NCBI GenBank assembly: GCA_013205085.1
Contig: JABMLH010000004.1
Span: 363,248-427,247 of the forward strand
DNA: 64,000 nucleotides
Origin: Microbacteriaceae bacterium VKM Ac-2854
Lineage (GTDB): Bacteria; Actinomycetota; Actinomycetes; Actinomycetales; Microbacteriaceae
Direction of reading: 5' to 3'
This document shows, piece by piece, positions 33,464-42,778 of the stretch. The translations under genes were made by a program, and so were the position numbers. The stretch's first letter is position 1. The number at the start of each line of letters is the position of its first letter. The notes beneath the pieces are model-generated. The model made no database searches, was not told the DNA's origin, and saw nothing but the letters and a program-made list of their open reading frames with translations.

Positions 33464-34525
33464 TCAGGGCTGGGCGCGGAAGGCGTTGCGCCGCCGCGGC
33501 AGCGACGTCAGCAGCGCGGCGCCGATGATCACGGTGCCGAACCAGCCCGCGACCGCGCCCGGGATGGGCACGATCAGGCTCGCCCAGAGCAGCAGCGAGA
33601 GCATCCCGAGCACGTACGCGGCCCCGGCCTTCAGATGCCGCAGGCGCTTGAGGCCATTGGCGGAGTCGACCCGCGCGGTGAGCCGAGCGAGGAAGATCGC
33701 GCCGATGCCGACGCCCGCGGCGGCCACCGCGGCCTGCTGCAGGTAGCCGAGGCCGGTGTCCGTCGCCGAGAGCGTGTACACGCCGTCGAGGATCTCGAAG
33801 AGCATAAAGACCGTGAGCCCGCGCTCGAAGACGACCGTCGCGGCGTACACGTGCAGCCGATCCGCGCGCTTCGCCCAGGCGGCAGCGCTCTTGACCGCGA
33901 GGTAGCTCGCGATGCCGATCGCACTCGCCGTCGCGACCTCGACGGTGAGGTTCGACGGCACCAGGACCGTCATCACGGCGGCGGCCGCGAGCGCGCAGAC
34001 CAGACCCGCCGCGCGCGGACGACGGGTGCCCGAGAGCCACGCCTCCGCCGGGCCGAGCCACGGGCGACGGCGAGCGCCGTCGGCGTTGAAGAGGTACTCG
34101 GCGAAGACCAGGCCGATGAACACCGCCCCGAACGCGGCCAACCCGGGCCGCGCGGTCGCCAGGTGCTGCGCGAAGAGTTCGGGCTGCAGGATCGCCTCCG
34201 CCGCCACCTCCCGCGGCGACTCCGCCGTCGTCACCGCCACCGCGGCCGGCGGCAGCAGGATGCGCATCGCCAGCACCCCGGCGACGAGTCCGACCGAGAG
34301 GAACAGCCGCCGTGCCGGTGTGTGCAGCCGGCTCGCGATGCCCGCCATCGGCACCGAGGAGTCGGCGGCCATCGCCAGCTCGAGCACGGTCAACGCGATC
34401 AACGCGAAGGCGGCGGCGGGTGAGAGCAGGAACCACACCAGGGGCACCGCGGCGGCGAGCAGGATCAGCGGGAGGCCGATGCCGCCCCAGCTCGGGGCTT
34501 CGGTTCGGGTCTGCGTCGCGCTCAG
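33464..34525 (-). CDS. DUF475 (TerC-related) integral membrane protein, likely CTG start
   Basis: A 353-residue protein with about nine membrane segments and the LELAMAADSSVPMAGI, GVLAMRILLPP, FGAVFIGLVFAEYLF and FEILDGVYTLSATDTG motifs of DUF475, a relative of TerC/YkoY. The usual Asp-Asn of the first acidic motif appears as Asp-Ser. No ATG, GTG or TTG exists in frame between the upstream stop region and the first membrane helix; instead GAGGGAG lies five bases before a CTG at 34525 (LSATQTRTEAP). The family is linked to metal (Mn/Ca) export or tellurite tolerance; substrate unknown here. Confidence 0.78.
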   Translation of the reverse strand: MSATQTRTEAPSWGGIGLPLILLAAAVPLVWFLLSPAAAFALIALTVLELAMAADSSVPMAGIASRLHTPARRLFLSVGLVAGVLAMRILLPPAAVAVTTAESPREVAAEAILQPELFAQHLATARPGLAAFGAVFIGLVFAEYLFNADGARRRPWLGPAEAWLSGTRRPRAAGLVCALAAAAVMTVLVPSNLTVEVATASAIGIASYLAVKSAAAWAKRADRLHVYAATVVFERGLTVFMLFEILDGVYTLSATDTGLGYLQQAAVAAAGVGIGAIFLARLTARVDSANGLKRLRHLKAGAAYVLGMLSLLLWASLIVPIPGAVAGWFGTVIIGAALLTSLPRRRNAFRAQP

Positions 34526-34590
34526 GGGATCTCCCTCGGAGTCGGGGGCGGTGGCGCGACGTCGGGCCCTGGCCCACCAGTCGAGCAGGC

Positions 34591-35277
34591 TCAGCGCGCC
34601 GGCGCATCCCCTTGCACGGACTTCCGCCGCGATACCCAGACCACGCCCAGGCCCGCGAGCGAGATGATCGCGCTGATCAGCAGGATGTAGAACGAGACGG
34701 AGAGGTACCCTGTCGCGGCGCGATCGGGGTTGAGGAACGGATACGGGTACCAGTGCTCGTTGCCGTAGACCTCGTCCGGCGTGAACGGGCCGCGGATCAG
34801 GGTGTATCCGGCCCAGATGATCGGGAACACGATCACGATCCACACCACGCGGTACGACAGCGGCTTGCGACCGGGCGCGAACAGCCAGTCGATCAGGAGG
34901 TAGAGCGGCGCGACGACGTGCAGCACCTCGTTGGACCAGCCGAGGGTGTTGCCCTGCGGCAGCTCGATCCCGCGCAGCAGCAGGTTGTAGACGACACCCG
35001 TGGTGACCATGTAGGTCACCACGCTCGCGCGAGCGACGTGGAACCAGCGTGGATCCGGCGTGCGGCGCAGCAGCAGGACGGCTCCGATCGCCATCAACAC
35101 CATCGAGAACACGTTCGCGTCGATCGTGAAGAAGCTGTAGAAGTTCACGACGTTCGTTGTGATGTCCTGCACGCCGCGTTGCTCCCAGAACGCGAGGCTG
35201 ACGATCATCTGCCCGACGATCGCGGCGAGGATCGCGAGGGCGATCCCGGCGCGCAGGACGGTGAACAGGATGCGCAT
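34591..35277 (-). CDS. Pr6Pr family membrane protein
   Basis: A 228-residue protein with six hydrophobic segments and the family pattern FYSFFTIDANVFSMVLM, TTGVVYNLLLRG, NEVLHVVAPLYLLIDWL and WPYPFL-like HWYPYPFLNPD. AAAGG lies seven bases before ATG 35277. The family is widespread in Actinobacteria; function is unproven. Precedes the DUF475 gene on the same strand with a 65-bp gap. Confidence 0.82.
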   Translation of the reverse strand: MRILFTVLRAGIALAILAAIVGQMIVSLAFWEQRGVQDITTNVVNFYSFFTIDANVFSMVLMAIGAVLLLRRTPDPRWFHVARASVVTYMVTTGVVYNLLLRGIELPQGNTLGWSNEVLHVVAPLYLLIDWLFAPGRKPLSYRVVWIVIVFPIIWAGYTLIRGPFTPDEVYGNEHWYPYPFLNPDRAATGYLSVSFYILLISAIISLAGLGVVWVSRRKSVQGDAPAR

Positions 35278-35557
35278 GGCGGTGCCTTTCCCGGAGCGAG
35301 GAGTGCGGCGCTCGCCCTGTTCGGTCACCGTATCGCGGAAGCTCGCAGGCTGGTCGCAGCAAATGACGATGATCAAGGTCGGAAGGGGCGAAATGGGCGC
35401 TCTGCATGCCCTTCGGCGTCATTTCCGGTCGCCACCTCCGCTCGGCCGCCCTCCGGACCGTGCCATCGCGGCCGCTTCGGCGCCTCATAGCGTTCTCCCC
35501 GCTCGGTCGCGCCGCACGCCAGCGCCGCGCCGAGGCGCGCCGCGCATCCTCGGAGGC

Positions 35558-36502
35558 ATGAGCAGAACGAGCATTCCGCGCAGGCGGTTCATCATCGGCG
35601 GCGCCGCGGCGCTCACCGCCGTCGTCGGCGGCGGTGCCGCCTGGGCCTTGGACCGTTTTGTGATCGAGCACGTCGAGGTGTCGGACGTCGATGCCTATCA
35701 GGCCGCGAACGGCAGCACGCAGGCCACAACGGTCGACACCGCCGACGCCGTGACCACCGCGACGAGCTACACCTCCGACGACGCGAGCATCCGGATCTCG
35801 ACCGTGGTCACCGGGAGCGGATCCGACACCGTCACCTCCTTCGTCGCCGACGTCACCATCTCGGACGCCACCGTGCTGCAATCGGCGTTCGCCAAGAACC
35901 AGTTCGGCGAGAACATCATCGAGACGACCTCCGCCACGGCGCAGGACAACAACGCGATCTTCGCGATCAACGGCGACTACTACGGCTTCCGCGACACCGG
36001 CATCGTGATCCGCAACGGCGTGAGCTATCGCGATGTCGGCGCCCGCCAGGGCCTCGCGTTCTACCTGGACGGCCACGTCGAGGTCTACGACGAGACGACG
36101 ACGGATGCGGCGACCCTGCTCGCCGCCGGCGTCTGGAACACCCTCTCCTTCGGCCCGGCGATCGTCGAGAACGGCAGCACGGTCGCGGGGATCGAGTCGG
36201 TCGAGGTCGACACGAACGTCGGCAACCACTCGATCCAGGGTGAACAGCCGCGCACCGGCGTCGGCGTCCTCGCCGACAACCACCTCGTCTTCGTCGTCGT
36301 CGATGGACGCAGTCCCGGCTACAGCACGGGCGTGACGCTGCCGGGCCTCGCCGCGATCTTCGAAGGTCTCGGCGCGCAGACCGCGTACAACCTCGACGGC
36401 GGTGGCTCCTCAACGATGTACTTCAACGGCGCCCTCGTGAACAATCCGCTCGGCACGGGGGCGGAACGCGGCACCTCCGACATCCTCTTCATCGGCGGCT
36501 GA
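35558..36502 (+). CDS. Exported phosphodiester glycosidase family protein (NAGPA-like)
   Basis: A 314-residue secreted protein. The N-terminus PRRRFIIGGAAALTAVVGGGAAWA resembles a Tat signal or anchor. The body has ATSYTSDD.SIRISTV, FAINGDYYGFR, GLAFYLDGHVEVYDE, VVDGRSPGYSTGVTL and YNLDGGGSSTMYFNG, the hallmarks of the phosphodiester glycosidase (NAGPA) family, which removes sugars linked through phosphodiesters; in bacteria it may process exopolysaccharide or wall polymers. GGAGG lies unusually close (one base) to the ATG. It ends two bases before the GT2-GtrA gene. Confidence 0.88.
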   Translation: MSRTSIPRRRFIIGGAAALTAVVGGGAAWALDRFVIEHVEVSDVDAYQAANGSTQATTVDTADAVTTATSYTSDDASIRISTVVTGSGSDTVTSFVADVTISDATVLQSAFAKNQFGENIIETTSATAQDNNAIFAINGDYYGFRDTGIVIRNGVSYRDVGARQGLAFYLDGHVEVYDETTTDAATLLAAGVWNTLSFGPAIVENGSTVAGIESVEVDTNVGNHSIQGEQPRTGVGVLADNHLVFVVVDGRSPGYSTGVTLPGLAAIFEGLGAQTAYNLDGGGSSTMYFNGALVNNPLGTGAERGTSDILFIGG

Positions 36503-36504
36503 TC

Positions 36505-37602
36505 GTGATCGTCCTGATCCCGGCGTATCGGCCGGACGCGGCGCTGCCGGCCCTCATCCGTACGCTGCGGGCTGCTGATCCGACTCTGCGAGTGCTGGTC
36601 GTGGACGACGGCAGCGGGCCCGCCTACGCCGGTGTGTTCGCGGCCGTGCGCGACGCCGGCGGCGAGACGATCGGGTATCCGGTCAACGCAGGCAAGGGGC
36701 ATGCGCTCAAGTCGGGCTTCGCGCACGTGCTCGCGACCGGAGCGGACGACGTGGTCACGGCGGACAGCGACGGCCAGCACCGCGCGGCCGACATCCTCCG
36801 CGTCGCGGAGCGGGTGAAGCGCGGCGAGGCGCTGGTGCTGGGCGGTCGCCGGTTCACGGGTGACGTTCCGCTGCGCAGCCGCTTCGGCAATGCGGTGTCG
36901 CGCGCCGCCTTCCGCCTGGCGACGGGCGTGGCGATCCGGGACACACAGACCGGGCTGCGCGGATTCCCCTCGTCGATGCTGCCCGAGCTGCTGCGGATCG
37001 GCGGTGAGCGCTTCGACTACGAGCTCGCGATGCTGCTGGCCGAACAGAGACGTCTCGACGAGATCCCGATCGAGACCGTCTATCTGCACGGCAACGCCTC
37101 CTCGCACTTCCGCCCGCTGCTGGATTCGGTTCGCGTGCTGCGGCCGCTGCTGCGGTACGCCACCGCGTCCATGGCGTCGTTCCTACTGGACCTCCTACTG
37201 CTGCAGCTGATCTCGTGGGCGACGGGTTCGTTGCTGCTCGGGGTGGTGGGGGCGCGGCTCGTGAGCGCGAGCCTGAACTTCGCGCTGAACCGACGCCTCG
37301 TCTTCGGCGCAGGAGGGCGGATGCGGGCGGATGCGATGCGGTATGCCGGACTCGCCGCCGCCCTGCTCGTCGCCAACTACCTCGCCCTGCTCGCGCTCAC
37401 CGCTGCGGGTATGCCGCTCCTGCCTGCGAAGCTGATCACCGAGGTGGGTCTGTACCTGGTCGGTTTCGCGGCGCAGCGCTTCTTCGTCTTCGCGCGGCGC
37501 GGGCGCGGGTTGGGCGGCGCGACAGGAATGAGCGGCACCGCTGACGCTGTGATCGAGGGTGCGCCGGAGGAGGCGGCCGAGCCGGCCCGCCTGGCGGCCT
37601 GA
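36505..37602 (+). CDS. Bifunctional glycosyltransferase family 2 / GtrA protein
   Basis: A 365-residue fusion. Residues 1-205 are a GT2 domain (VLIPAYRPD, VVDDGSG, NAGKGHALKSG, TADSDGQH, TGLRGFP); residues 210-330 are a GtrA domain with four membrane helices (FLLDLLLLQLISW, LVSASLNFALNRRLVF, VGFAAQRFFVF). Such fusions make or flip polyprenyl-linked sugars for wall decoration. GTG 36505 has no ribosome site and starts two bases after the phosphodiester glycosidase stop, so it is probably translated by coupling, which ties the two to one surface-glycan pathway. Confidence 0.9.
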   Translation: MIVLIPAYRPDAALPALIRTLRAADPTLRVLVVDDGSGPAYAGVFAAVRDAGGETIGYPVNAGKGHALKSGFAHVLATGADDVVTADSDGQHRAADILRVAERVKRGEALVLGGRRFTGDVPLRSRFGNAVSRAAFRLATGVAIRDTQTGLRGFPSSMLPELLRIGGERFDYELAMLLAEQRRLDEIPIETVYLHGNASSHFRPLLDSVRVLRPLLRYATASMASFLLDLLLLQLISWATGSLLLGVVGARLVSASLNFALNRRLVFGAGGRMRADAMRYAGLAAALLVANYLALLALTAAGMPLLPAKLITEVGLYLVGFAAQRFFVFARRGRGLGGATGMSGTADAVIEGAPEEAAEPARLAA

Positions 37603-37675
37603 TCCTGCATCCGCTCGCCTACGCTCGCGGGAGTGGTCGCGATCGGATGTCGGTGGTCGGAGTGAGGATGTCGAC

Positions 37676-38056
37676 ATGCAGTATTCGATACTTCTTCAGG
37701 AACTAGGCGGGTGGTCCGCGCAAGCCACGGCGACGGTGATCGCCGCCGGAGTGGCCGCGATCGCAGCGATCGCCGGGGTCGTCATCGGGGTCGTCAACTC
37801 CGACCGAGCGCGGGTCCAGGCCGATCGGATCGATCGGGCCGCGGATCGCCGGATGCGGGAGTTCGAGTCCCGCGACCAATGGTGGACCAGGTTCAGCTGG
37901 GCGATGGAGCGAGCGGTCGAGCCTGATCCGCAGAAGTACCGGCTCGGCCTCGCCGTGCTGTCCAACCTCCTTGATCAACGCTGGGTCGCCAAGGAAGATA
38001 ATGAGATGGCGATCCGAGTGAAGGATCTCCCGGCGCGATTCGAGGAAGGTGCCTGA
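37676..38056 (+). CDS. Single-pass membrane protein, unknown (126 residues)
   Basis: An N-terminal Ala/Val/Ile helix (about 18-42), a basic region (NSDRARVQADRIDRAADRRMREFESRD) and a C-terminal helical part with WWTRFSWAMERA and VAKEDNEMAIRV. Proteins of this form occur in many Microbacteriaceae; function unknown. GAGG lies eight bases before ATG 37676. The downstream gene begins at its stop codon, so they are co-translated. Confidence 0.75.
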   Translation: MQYSILLQELGGWSAQATATVIAAGVAAIAAIAGVVIGVVNSDRARVQADRIDRAADRRMREFESRDQWWTRFSWAMERAVEPDPQKYRLGLAVLSNLLDQRWVAKEDNEMAIRVKDLPARFEEGA

Positions 38057-38057
38057 C

Positions 38058-38258
38058 GTGTACAACAACGATCCGATCGCCCGCGAACTACTCCGCGAGA
38101 TCGAAGAGAAGGCCCTCCGCAACCTCGAACGCCAGGGTGTGATGCGCCGCGATCCCGAGACCGGCGAGTACATCCGGATCAAGCCGGCGAACGCCGGCCA
38201 GATCGAGCAGGAACAACTCGACCGGCAGTACCTCGAGCAGCAGCGCCGCTCGGCCTGA
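38058..38258 (+). CDS. Small hydrophilic protein, unknown (66 residues)
   Basis: Starts VYNNDPIARELLREIEEKALRNLERQG, mostly helical and rich in Glu, Arg and Gln, with a DPETGEYIRI turn. GTG 38058 is chosen over GTG 38049 because the GAGGAAGG site is about eight bases from the former and abuts the latter. It begins just after the stop of the membrane protein gene; a two-gene operon. Confidence 0.7.
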   Translation: MYNNDPIARELLREIEEKALRNLERQGVMRRDPETGEYIRIKPANAGQIEQEQLDRQYLEQQRRSA

Positions 38259-38323
38259 CGATCACCGCTGCGGCGCGAGTCCGCGGCGCCCTGTGCGCGC
38301 GGTGCGAGCCGCTACCGTGAGAC

Positions 38324-40834
38324 ATGGCCACCAGCTCCGGACAGCTCGTCACCGTCGAAGGCCACCGCCTGCGACTGACGAACCTGGACAAGCTCGCGTA
38401 CCCCGAGTCGGGCACCACGAAGGGCGAGGTGCTGGCCTACTACGCGGCCGTCGCCGCCGTGATGATCCCGCACGTCGCGAATCGGCCGGCCACCCGCAAA
38501 CGCTGGGTGGACGGAGTCGGCACGGCCGCCCATCCCGGTGAGGTCTTCTTCGAGAAGAACCTGCCCGGCGGCACGCCCGAGTGGGTGCAACGCCGCGGCA
38601 TCGAGCACTCCAGCCGCACCGTGCTCTATCCGCTCGTCAACGATCTCGCCACCCTCACCTGGCTGGCGCAGACGGCGGCACTGGAGATCCACGTGCCGCA
38701 GTGGCGCTTCGGCCGCGCGGCCACACCCGATGGCTACAGCCGGCGCAACCCGGACCGCCTCGTGCTCGACCTCGATCCCGGGCCGGGAACGGGCCTGCCG
38801 GAGTGCGCCGAAGTGGCGCGCTTCGCGAAGGAGATCCTCGACGGGATGGGCCTCGCGGCCGTGCCGGTCACCAGCGGCAGCAAAGGCATCCACCTCTACG
38901 CGCCGCTGGAGGGCACGCTGACGTTCGAGCAGATCTCCGCCGTCGCGCACGAGCTGGCCCGGGCCCTGGAGGCCGACCATCCCGACCTCGTCGTCTCGGA
39001 TATGAAGAAGACCCTGCGCGACGGCAAGGTGCTGCTGGACTGGAGCCAGAACAACGGCAACAAGACCACCATCGCGCCATACTCCCTCCGCGGCCGCTTC
39101 GAACCCACGGTCGCCGCACCGCGCACCTGGAAGGAGTTGGCCTCGCCGAAGCTCCGGCACCTCCGATTCGACGAGATGGCGGAGCGGATCGCCAAGCGCG
39201 GCGACCTACTCGCGCCGCTGCTGGCGGTGCGCGACGCGAGTCTCGAACCCACCCCCGGGCACATGGCCCGCTTCGAGGCGACGGCGGCGTCGGCCGACCG
39301 GTTGGCGACGTACCGCAGCATGCGCGATCAGGCCAAGACGCCGGAGCCGGTTCCGCAAGCGGTCGCGGCACCGAGCGACGGCACCTCGTTCGTGATCCAG
39401 GAGCATCACGCGCGCCGACTGCACTACGACTTCCGGCTCGAGCACGACGGCGTCCTGGTCAGCTGGGCGGTGCCGAAGGGTCCGCCGCTCCCCGGCGACC
39501 CGAATCACCTCGCCGTGCAGACCGAGGATCATCCCCTGGAGTACGGCACCTTCGAGGGCAGCATCCCGAAGGGCGAGTACGGCGCCGGTGACGTCACGAT
39601 CTGGGATGCGGGCAGCTACGAGCTGGAGAAGTGGCGCGAAGGCACCGAGATCATCGCGGTGCTGACCGGGCGCCCCGACGGCGGACTCGGCGGTGAGCCG
39701 CGCAAGTACGCCCTGCTGCACACGGGTGGGCGTCGCGGCGAGACGGGCGGCGAGAACAACTGGCTGCTGCACTTGATGGATCCGAACGCGCCGAAGAAGA
39801 GCCACCCCCGATGGAAGTCCGCCGCCGCCACCGAGGACGAGGGCGCCGCGGATCGGGCCCGCGAGCACGCCAGCACCGTCAGACCCACCGCGCTGCGCCC
39901 CATGCTCGCCACGGCCGGCAGCGCCGCCGACGTGGACGACGATGCGGTGATCGAGATGAAGTGGGACGGCTACCGCACGCTCGCCACAGTCTCCGACGCG
40001 GGAATCACCCTCACCAGCCGCAACGGCAACGACCAGACCGCGACCTTCCCCGACCTGCTCGATCCGATCCGGTCGGCGTTGCTCGGCCACTCCGGGGTCT
40101 TCGACGGGGAGATCGTCGCAATGGATGCGCGGGGCCGGCCCGACTTCGGCACGCTGCAGACCCGCGCCCAGCTCAGCGACCCCCGCGACGTGCGCCGGGC
40201 GCTCGGCACGCCCGTCTTCCTGCTGCTGTTCGACGTGCTGGAACTCGACGGGGTGTCGCTCGTCGACCTGCCGTACCGGCAACGCCGCGACCGGCTCGCC
40301 GAGGTGGCGCAGCAGAACGAGCGGATCCATCTGCCCGCGGCGTTCGAGGGCGACGTCGCCGAGGCGCTGGCGACCAGCGCCCGACTCGGCCTGGAGGGGG
40401 TGGTCGCGAAGCAGCCCGACAGCGGGTACGCCGTGGGCCGGCGCAGTCGGGCCTGGATCAAGATCAAGCACCAGCGGACCCAGGAGGTGGTGATCATCGG
40501 CTGGCGGCCGGGAACCGGCTCATTGACCGGATCGGTGGGCTCCCTCGCGATGGCGGTGCCGGATGCCCAGGGCGTTCTACGCTACGCGGGCCGAGTGGGT
40601 TCGGGACTGACCGATCGCGAGCGCGCCGCCCTGATGATCCGCTTCGAACCGATGGCGGTCCCGGCGCCGGCGGTCGAGGTGCCGGGGCCCGAATCCCGCG
40701 GGATGCACTGGATCGAACCGAGCCTGGTCGGCGAGGTCCGCTACGGCGAACGCACCGCCTCCGGCACGCTGCGCCATCCGGTCTGGCGCGGCTGGCGCCC
40801 GGACAAGGCCCCGGGTGACGTGCGGCCCGAATAG
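38324..40834 (+). CDS. ligD: NHEJ DNA ligase D (polymerase-phosphoesterase-ligase)
   Basis: An 836-residue multidomain repair enzyme. Residues about 10-300: archaeal-eukaryotic-primase-type polymerase (LDLDPG at 148-153, SGSKGIHLY). About 350-490: 3'-phosphoesterase (QEHHARRLHYDFRLEHDG with its His, Asp and Arg ligands). About 520-830: ATP-dependent ligase with nucleotidyl Lys546 in EMKWDGYR and later GVVAKQPDS and WIKIKH. It joins double-strand breaks with Ku; no ku gene is in the window. TACCGT five bases before ATG and no ribosome site suggest a leaderless mRNA. It is convergent with the DnaE2-like gene. Confidence 0.95.
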   Translation: MATSSGQLVTVEGHRLRLTNLDKLAYPESGTTKGEVLAYYAAVAAVMIPHVANRPATRKRWVDGVGTAAHPGEVFFEKNLPGGTPEWVQRRGIEHSSRTVLYPLVNDLATLTWLAQTAALEIHVPQWRFGRAATPDGYSRRNPDRLVLDLDPGPGTGLPECAEVARFAKEILDGMGLAAVPVTSGSKGIHLYAPLEGTLTFEQISAVAHELARALEADHPDLVVSDMKKTLRDGKVLLDWSQNNGNKTTIAPYSLRGRFEPTVAAPRTWKELASPKLRHLRFDEMAERIAKRGDLLAPLLAVRDASLEPTPGHMARFEATAASADRLATYRSMRDQAKTPEPVPQAVAAPSDGTSFVIQEHHARRLHYDFRLEHDGVLVSWAVPKGPPLPGDPNHLAVQTEDHPLEYGTFEGSIPKGEYGAGDVTIWDAGSYELEKWREGTEIIAVLTGRPDGGLGGEPRKYALLHTGGRRGETGGENNWLLHLMDPNAPKKSHPRWKSAAATEDEGAADRAREHASTVRPTALRPMLATAGSAADVDDDAVIEMKWDGYRTLATVSDAGITLTSRNGNDQTATFPDLLDPIRSALLGHSGVFDGEIVAMDARGRPDFGTLQTRAQLSDPRDVRRALGTPVFLLLFDVLELDGVSLVDLPYRQRRDRLAEVAQQNERIHLPAAFEGDVAEALATSARLGLEGVVAKQPDSGYAVGRRSRAWIKIKHQRTQEVVIIGWRPGTGSLTGSVGSLAMAVPDAQGVLRYAGRVGSGLTDRERAALMIRFEPMAVPAPAVEVPGPESRGMHWIEPSLVGEVRYGERTASGTLRHPVWRGWRPDKAPGDVRPE

Positions 40835-40846
40835 CGCGCCCCTCCT

Positions 40847-40914
40847 CCCCGCGAGATGCCTCTTCTGCACACGAACTCCGGCGTGCCGCGTACAGAAGTG
40901 GCATCTCGAGGGGG
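40847..40914. repeat. Intergenic hairpin repeat, family 2 copy B
   Basis: CCCCGCGAGATGCC ... GGCATCTCGAGGGG with inner TTCTGCAC/GTACAGAA and the conserved TC/GT mismatch, between convergent ligD and the DnaE2-like gene. Matches copies near 9.64 and 51.16 kb. Confidence 0.85.
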
Positions 40915-40932
40915 CCGCCGGCGAGCGCGCGA

Positions 40933-42777
40933 TCAGGCGGAGCGGCGGCGCTGGGCCGTCCAGTCGGACCACATCCGCTTGAGGTCCCACGCGTTCTCGG
41001 CCTCGATGGCGATCGACTCCGAGTCGGTCTCGCGAGTGCGCCCCTGCACCAGCACCAGCCGTGTGCCCGCGAGCAGCGAACCCACCGCGCCCTTCGCCCC
41101 GGAGGGGAACGCGCACTCGGTGACGCCGCTGCCGTCTTCGAGCCGCACCGAGAGCTGGGTGGAGCCGCGGGGTGCGCGCTCGCCCGCGATCCGCACCCCG
41201 GCCACGAGCACCTCCGCGCCGGGCCGCGAGCTCACCAGGTCGCCGGCGGAGACGACCTGCAGCTCGTCCAACATGGCTCGGAACGTCTCGATCGCGTGCG
41301 GAGGCGGCGGCGGGGGCGGCAGCGGGATGTCGAGCCCCGCGAAGAGGGTCGGCTCCTCGCTCGGCTGATCGCTCGGCTGCTCTCTCGGCTGCGGCGCGGA
41401 GCCGAGCGCCCGAACCCTCGCGAGCACGGCCGCGCGTTCGAGGCCGGGCAGCAGCGCGTCGAGCGCGCCGCAGGCGGCGAGCCGCAGCATCCGCTCGCGT
41501 GCCGGCGCCGCGCGGGCCGCGAAGTCTTCGAGCGTTCGGAACGGGCGGGCGGCGAGGACGCGATCGATCTCGGCCGCGGTGAGCCCGGCGAGCGTGCGCA
41601 GCGGCGCGCGCACGCACGCTCCCTCGACGCGGTACAGCCGATCGGAGGCGACGACGCAGCCGGGCAGGACGGGCACCGCGGATGCCGGCACCGGCACCCC
41701 GTGCTCGAGCGCCCCGGCCGTCATCGCGGCGGGGAACAGTGCCGCCAGGCCGGTGGCCGACAGCGTCGAGCCGCCCGCCTCGGCACGGGCGAGCGCGAGA
41801 GCCGACAGCTCGCGGTCGGGCGCGACAGCGATCGTCGTCAGCCCGAGTCCGCGGCAGTCATCACGGCCGAAAGCCGAGACCGGAAGCCCCCGGCGTTTGC
41901 CGCGCAGCGGAACCCGCCCGCCGTCGAGCACCAGGCCGCCGTCCGGAAGCAGCGCCGAGCCGGGGAAGCGCGCGCCGAGCAGATCGAGTGCGTCGTCGAC
42001 GCGATCGTGTTGCACGCGGAGCCCGGCGTCGTCGATCCGGTGGGTGATGTCTCCGAGTTCGAGGCCCGTCAGGGCGACCGGGGCCGCCGTTGTACCCCAG
42101 CCGAGGTCGGCCGCCGGATCGATGCGGCAGCGCTCGACGAGTCGCGCCGTGGCGTCGAGCAACTCGTCCGCATGCGTGCCGGCCCGCTCGGCGCACTGCC
42201 ACGCGAGCACGCGCATCGCGCTCGCCGGCAGCCCTTGGGACGGCTGCGACCGCCCCGGCCGCGCGAGCAACGGAGCGGTCTCGAGCTCGTTCTCGCCGGC
42301 CTCGTCCGCACCGTACTCGACCGGAGCCGCGGCGTCCTCGATCAGCACCGCCGTGAGTCCGAGCCGGCGCGCGCGCCGCAGCAGCGACGCCGAACCCGCC
42401 GCGCGCGGATCCACCGCGATGGCCACGTCGAACGCCGAGCGCCACTGCGCCGCGTGCCGCGCCGCCTCGCCCTGGGTGGCGGCCGTCGCCACCGAGGATG
42501 CGCCCCCGAGCAGCACCGTCACCGCGCGAGCGCCCTCCCCGAGCGCCCGGGCGAGCCACCCCGCCGGGGTGGCCTCGCCCGCTCGCATCCGCCCGCGTCG
42601 TGCGCCAGCGCGCAGCAACGCCGCCCAACCGTCGGCGTCACCACCGCGGCCCAGCACGGCCGTGCCGACCTCGATCTCGACTCCGAGCACGATCGACCCG
42701 CCCGCGCGCAGCGCTGCCGGGACATCGTCGAACGAGCCCGCACCGATGACCGCCGGGATCGGCGAATGCAGCCTCAC
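40933..42777 (-). CDS. DnaE2/ImuC-like protein lacking the polymerase core
   Basis: A 614-residue protein. Residues 1-230 resemble a degenerate PHP domain of error-prone polymerase DnaE2, ending with the [15 protein letters not shown] segment that normally precedes the palm. Residues 390-445 match its helix-hairpin-helix ([38 protein letters not shown]), and 515-600 its OB-fold ([27 protein letters not shown]). The palm/fingers with catalytic acidic residues are absent; DnaE2 is normally about 1100 residues. The frame is intact. GTG 42777 has GGAG six bases upstream and follows the DUF6504 gene by one base. It may be a scaffold or a decaying polymerase. Confidence 0.75.
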   Translation of the reverse strand: MRLHSPIPAVIGAGSFDDVPAALRAGGSIVLGVEIEVGTAVLGRGGDADGWAALLRAGARRGRMRAGEATPAGWLARALGEGARAVTVLLGGASSVATAATQGEAARHAAQWRSAFDVAIAVDPRAAGSASLLRRARRLGLTAVLIEDAAAPVEYGADEAGENELETAPLLARPGRSQPSQGLPASAMRVLAWQCAERAGTHADELLDATARLVERCRIDPAADLGWGTTAAPVALTGLELGDITHRIDDAGLRVQHDRVDDALDLLGARFPGSALLPDGGLVLDGGRVPLRGKRRGLPVSAFGRDDCRGLGLTTIAVAPDRELSALALARAEAGGSTLSATGLAALFPAAMTAGALEHGVPVPASAVPVLPGCVVASDRLYRVEGACVRAPLRTLAGLTAAEIDRVLAARPFRTLEDFAARAAPARERMLRLAACGALDALLPGLERAAVLARVRALGSAPQPREQPSDQPSEEPTLFAGLDIPLPPPPPPPHAIETFRAMLDELQVVSAGDLVSSRPGAEVLVAGVRIAGERAPRGSTQLSVRLEDGSGVTECAFPSGAKGAVGSLLAGTRLVLVQGRTRETDSESIAIEAENAWDLKRMWSDWTAQRRRSA

Positions 42778-42778
42778 C

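Noticed and set aside
33464..36283. 939-codon minus-strand frame
   Set aside because: Only the left third (DUF475) is protein-like; the rest is antisense to the phosphodiester glycosidase and other-frame reading of Pr6Pr.
37676..38258. Toxin-antitoxin system
   Set aside because: Small size and coupling are suggestive, but no toxin fold or DNA-binding antitoxin domain is visible.
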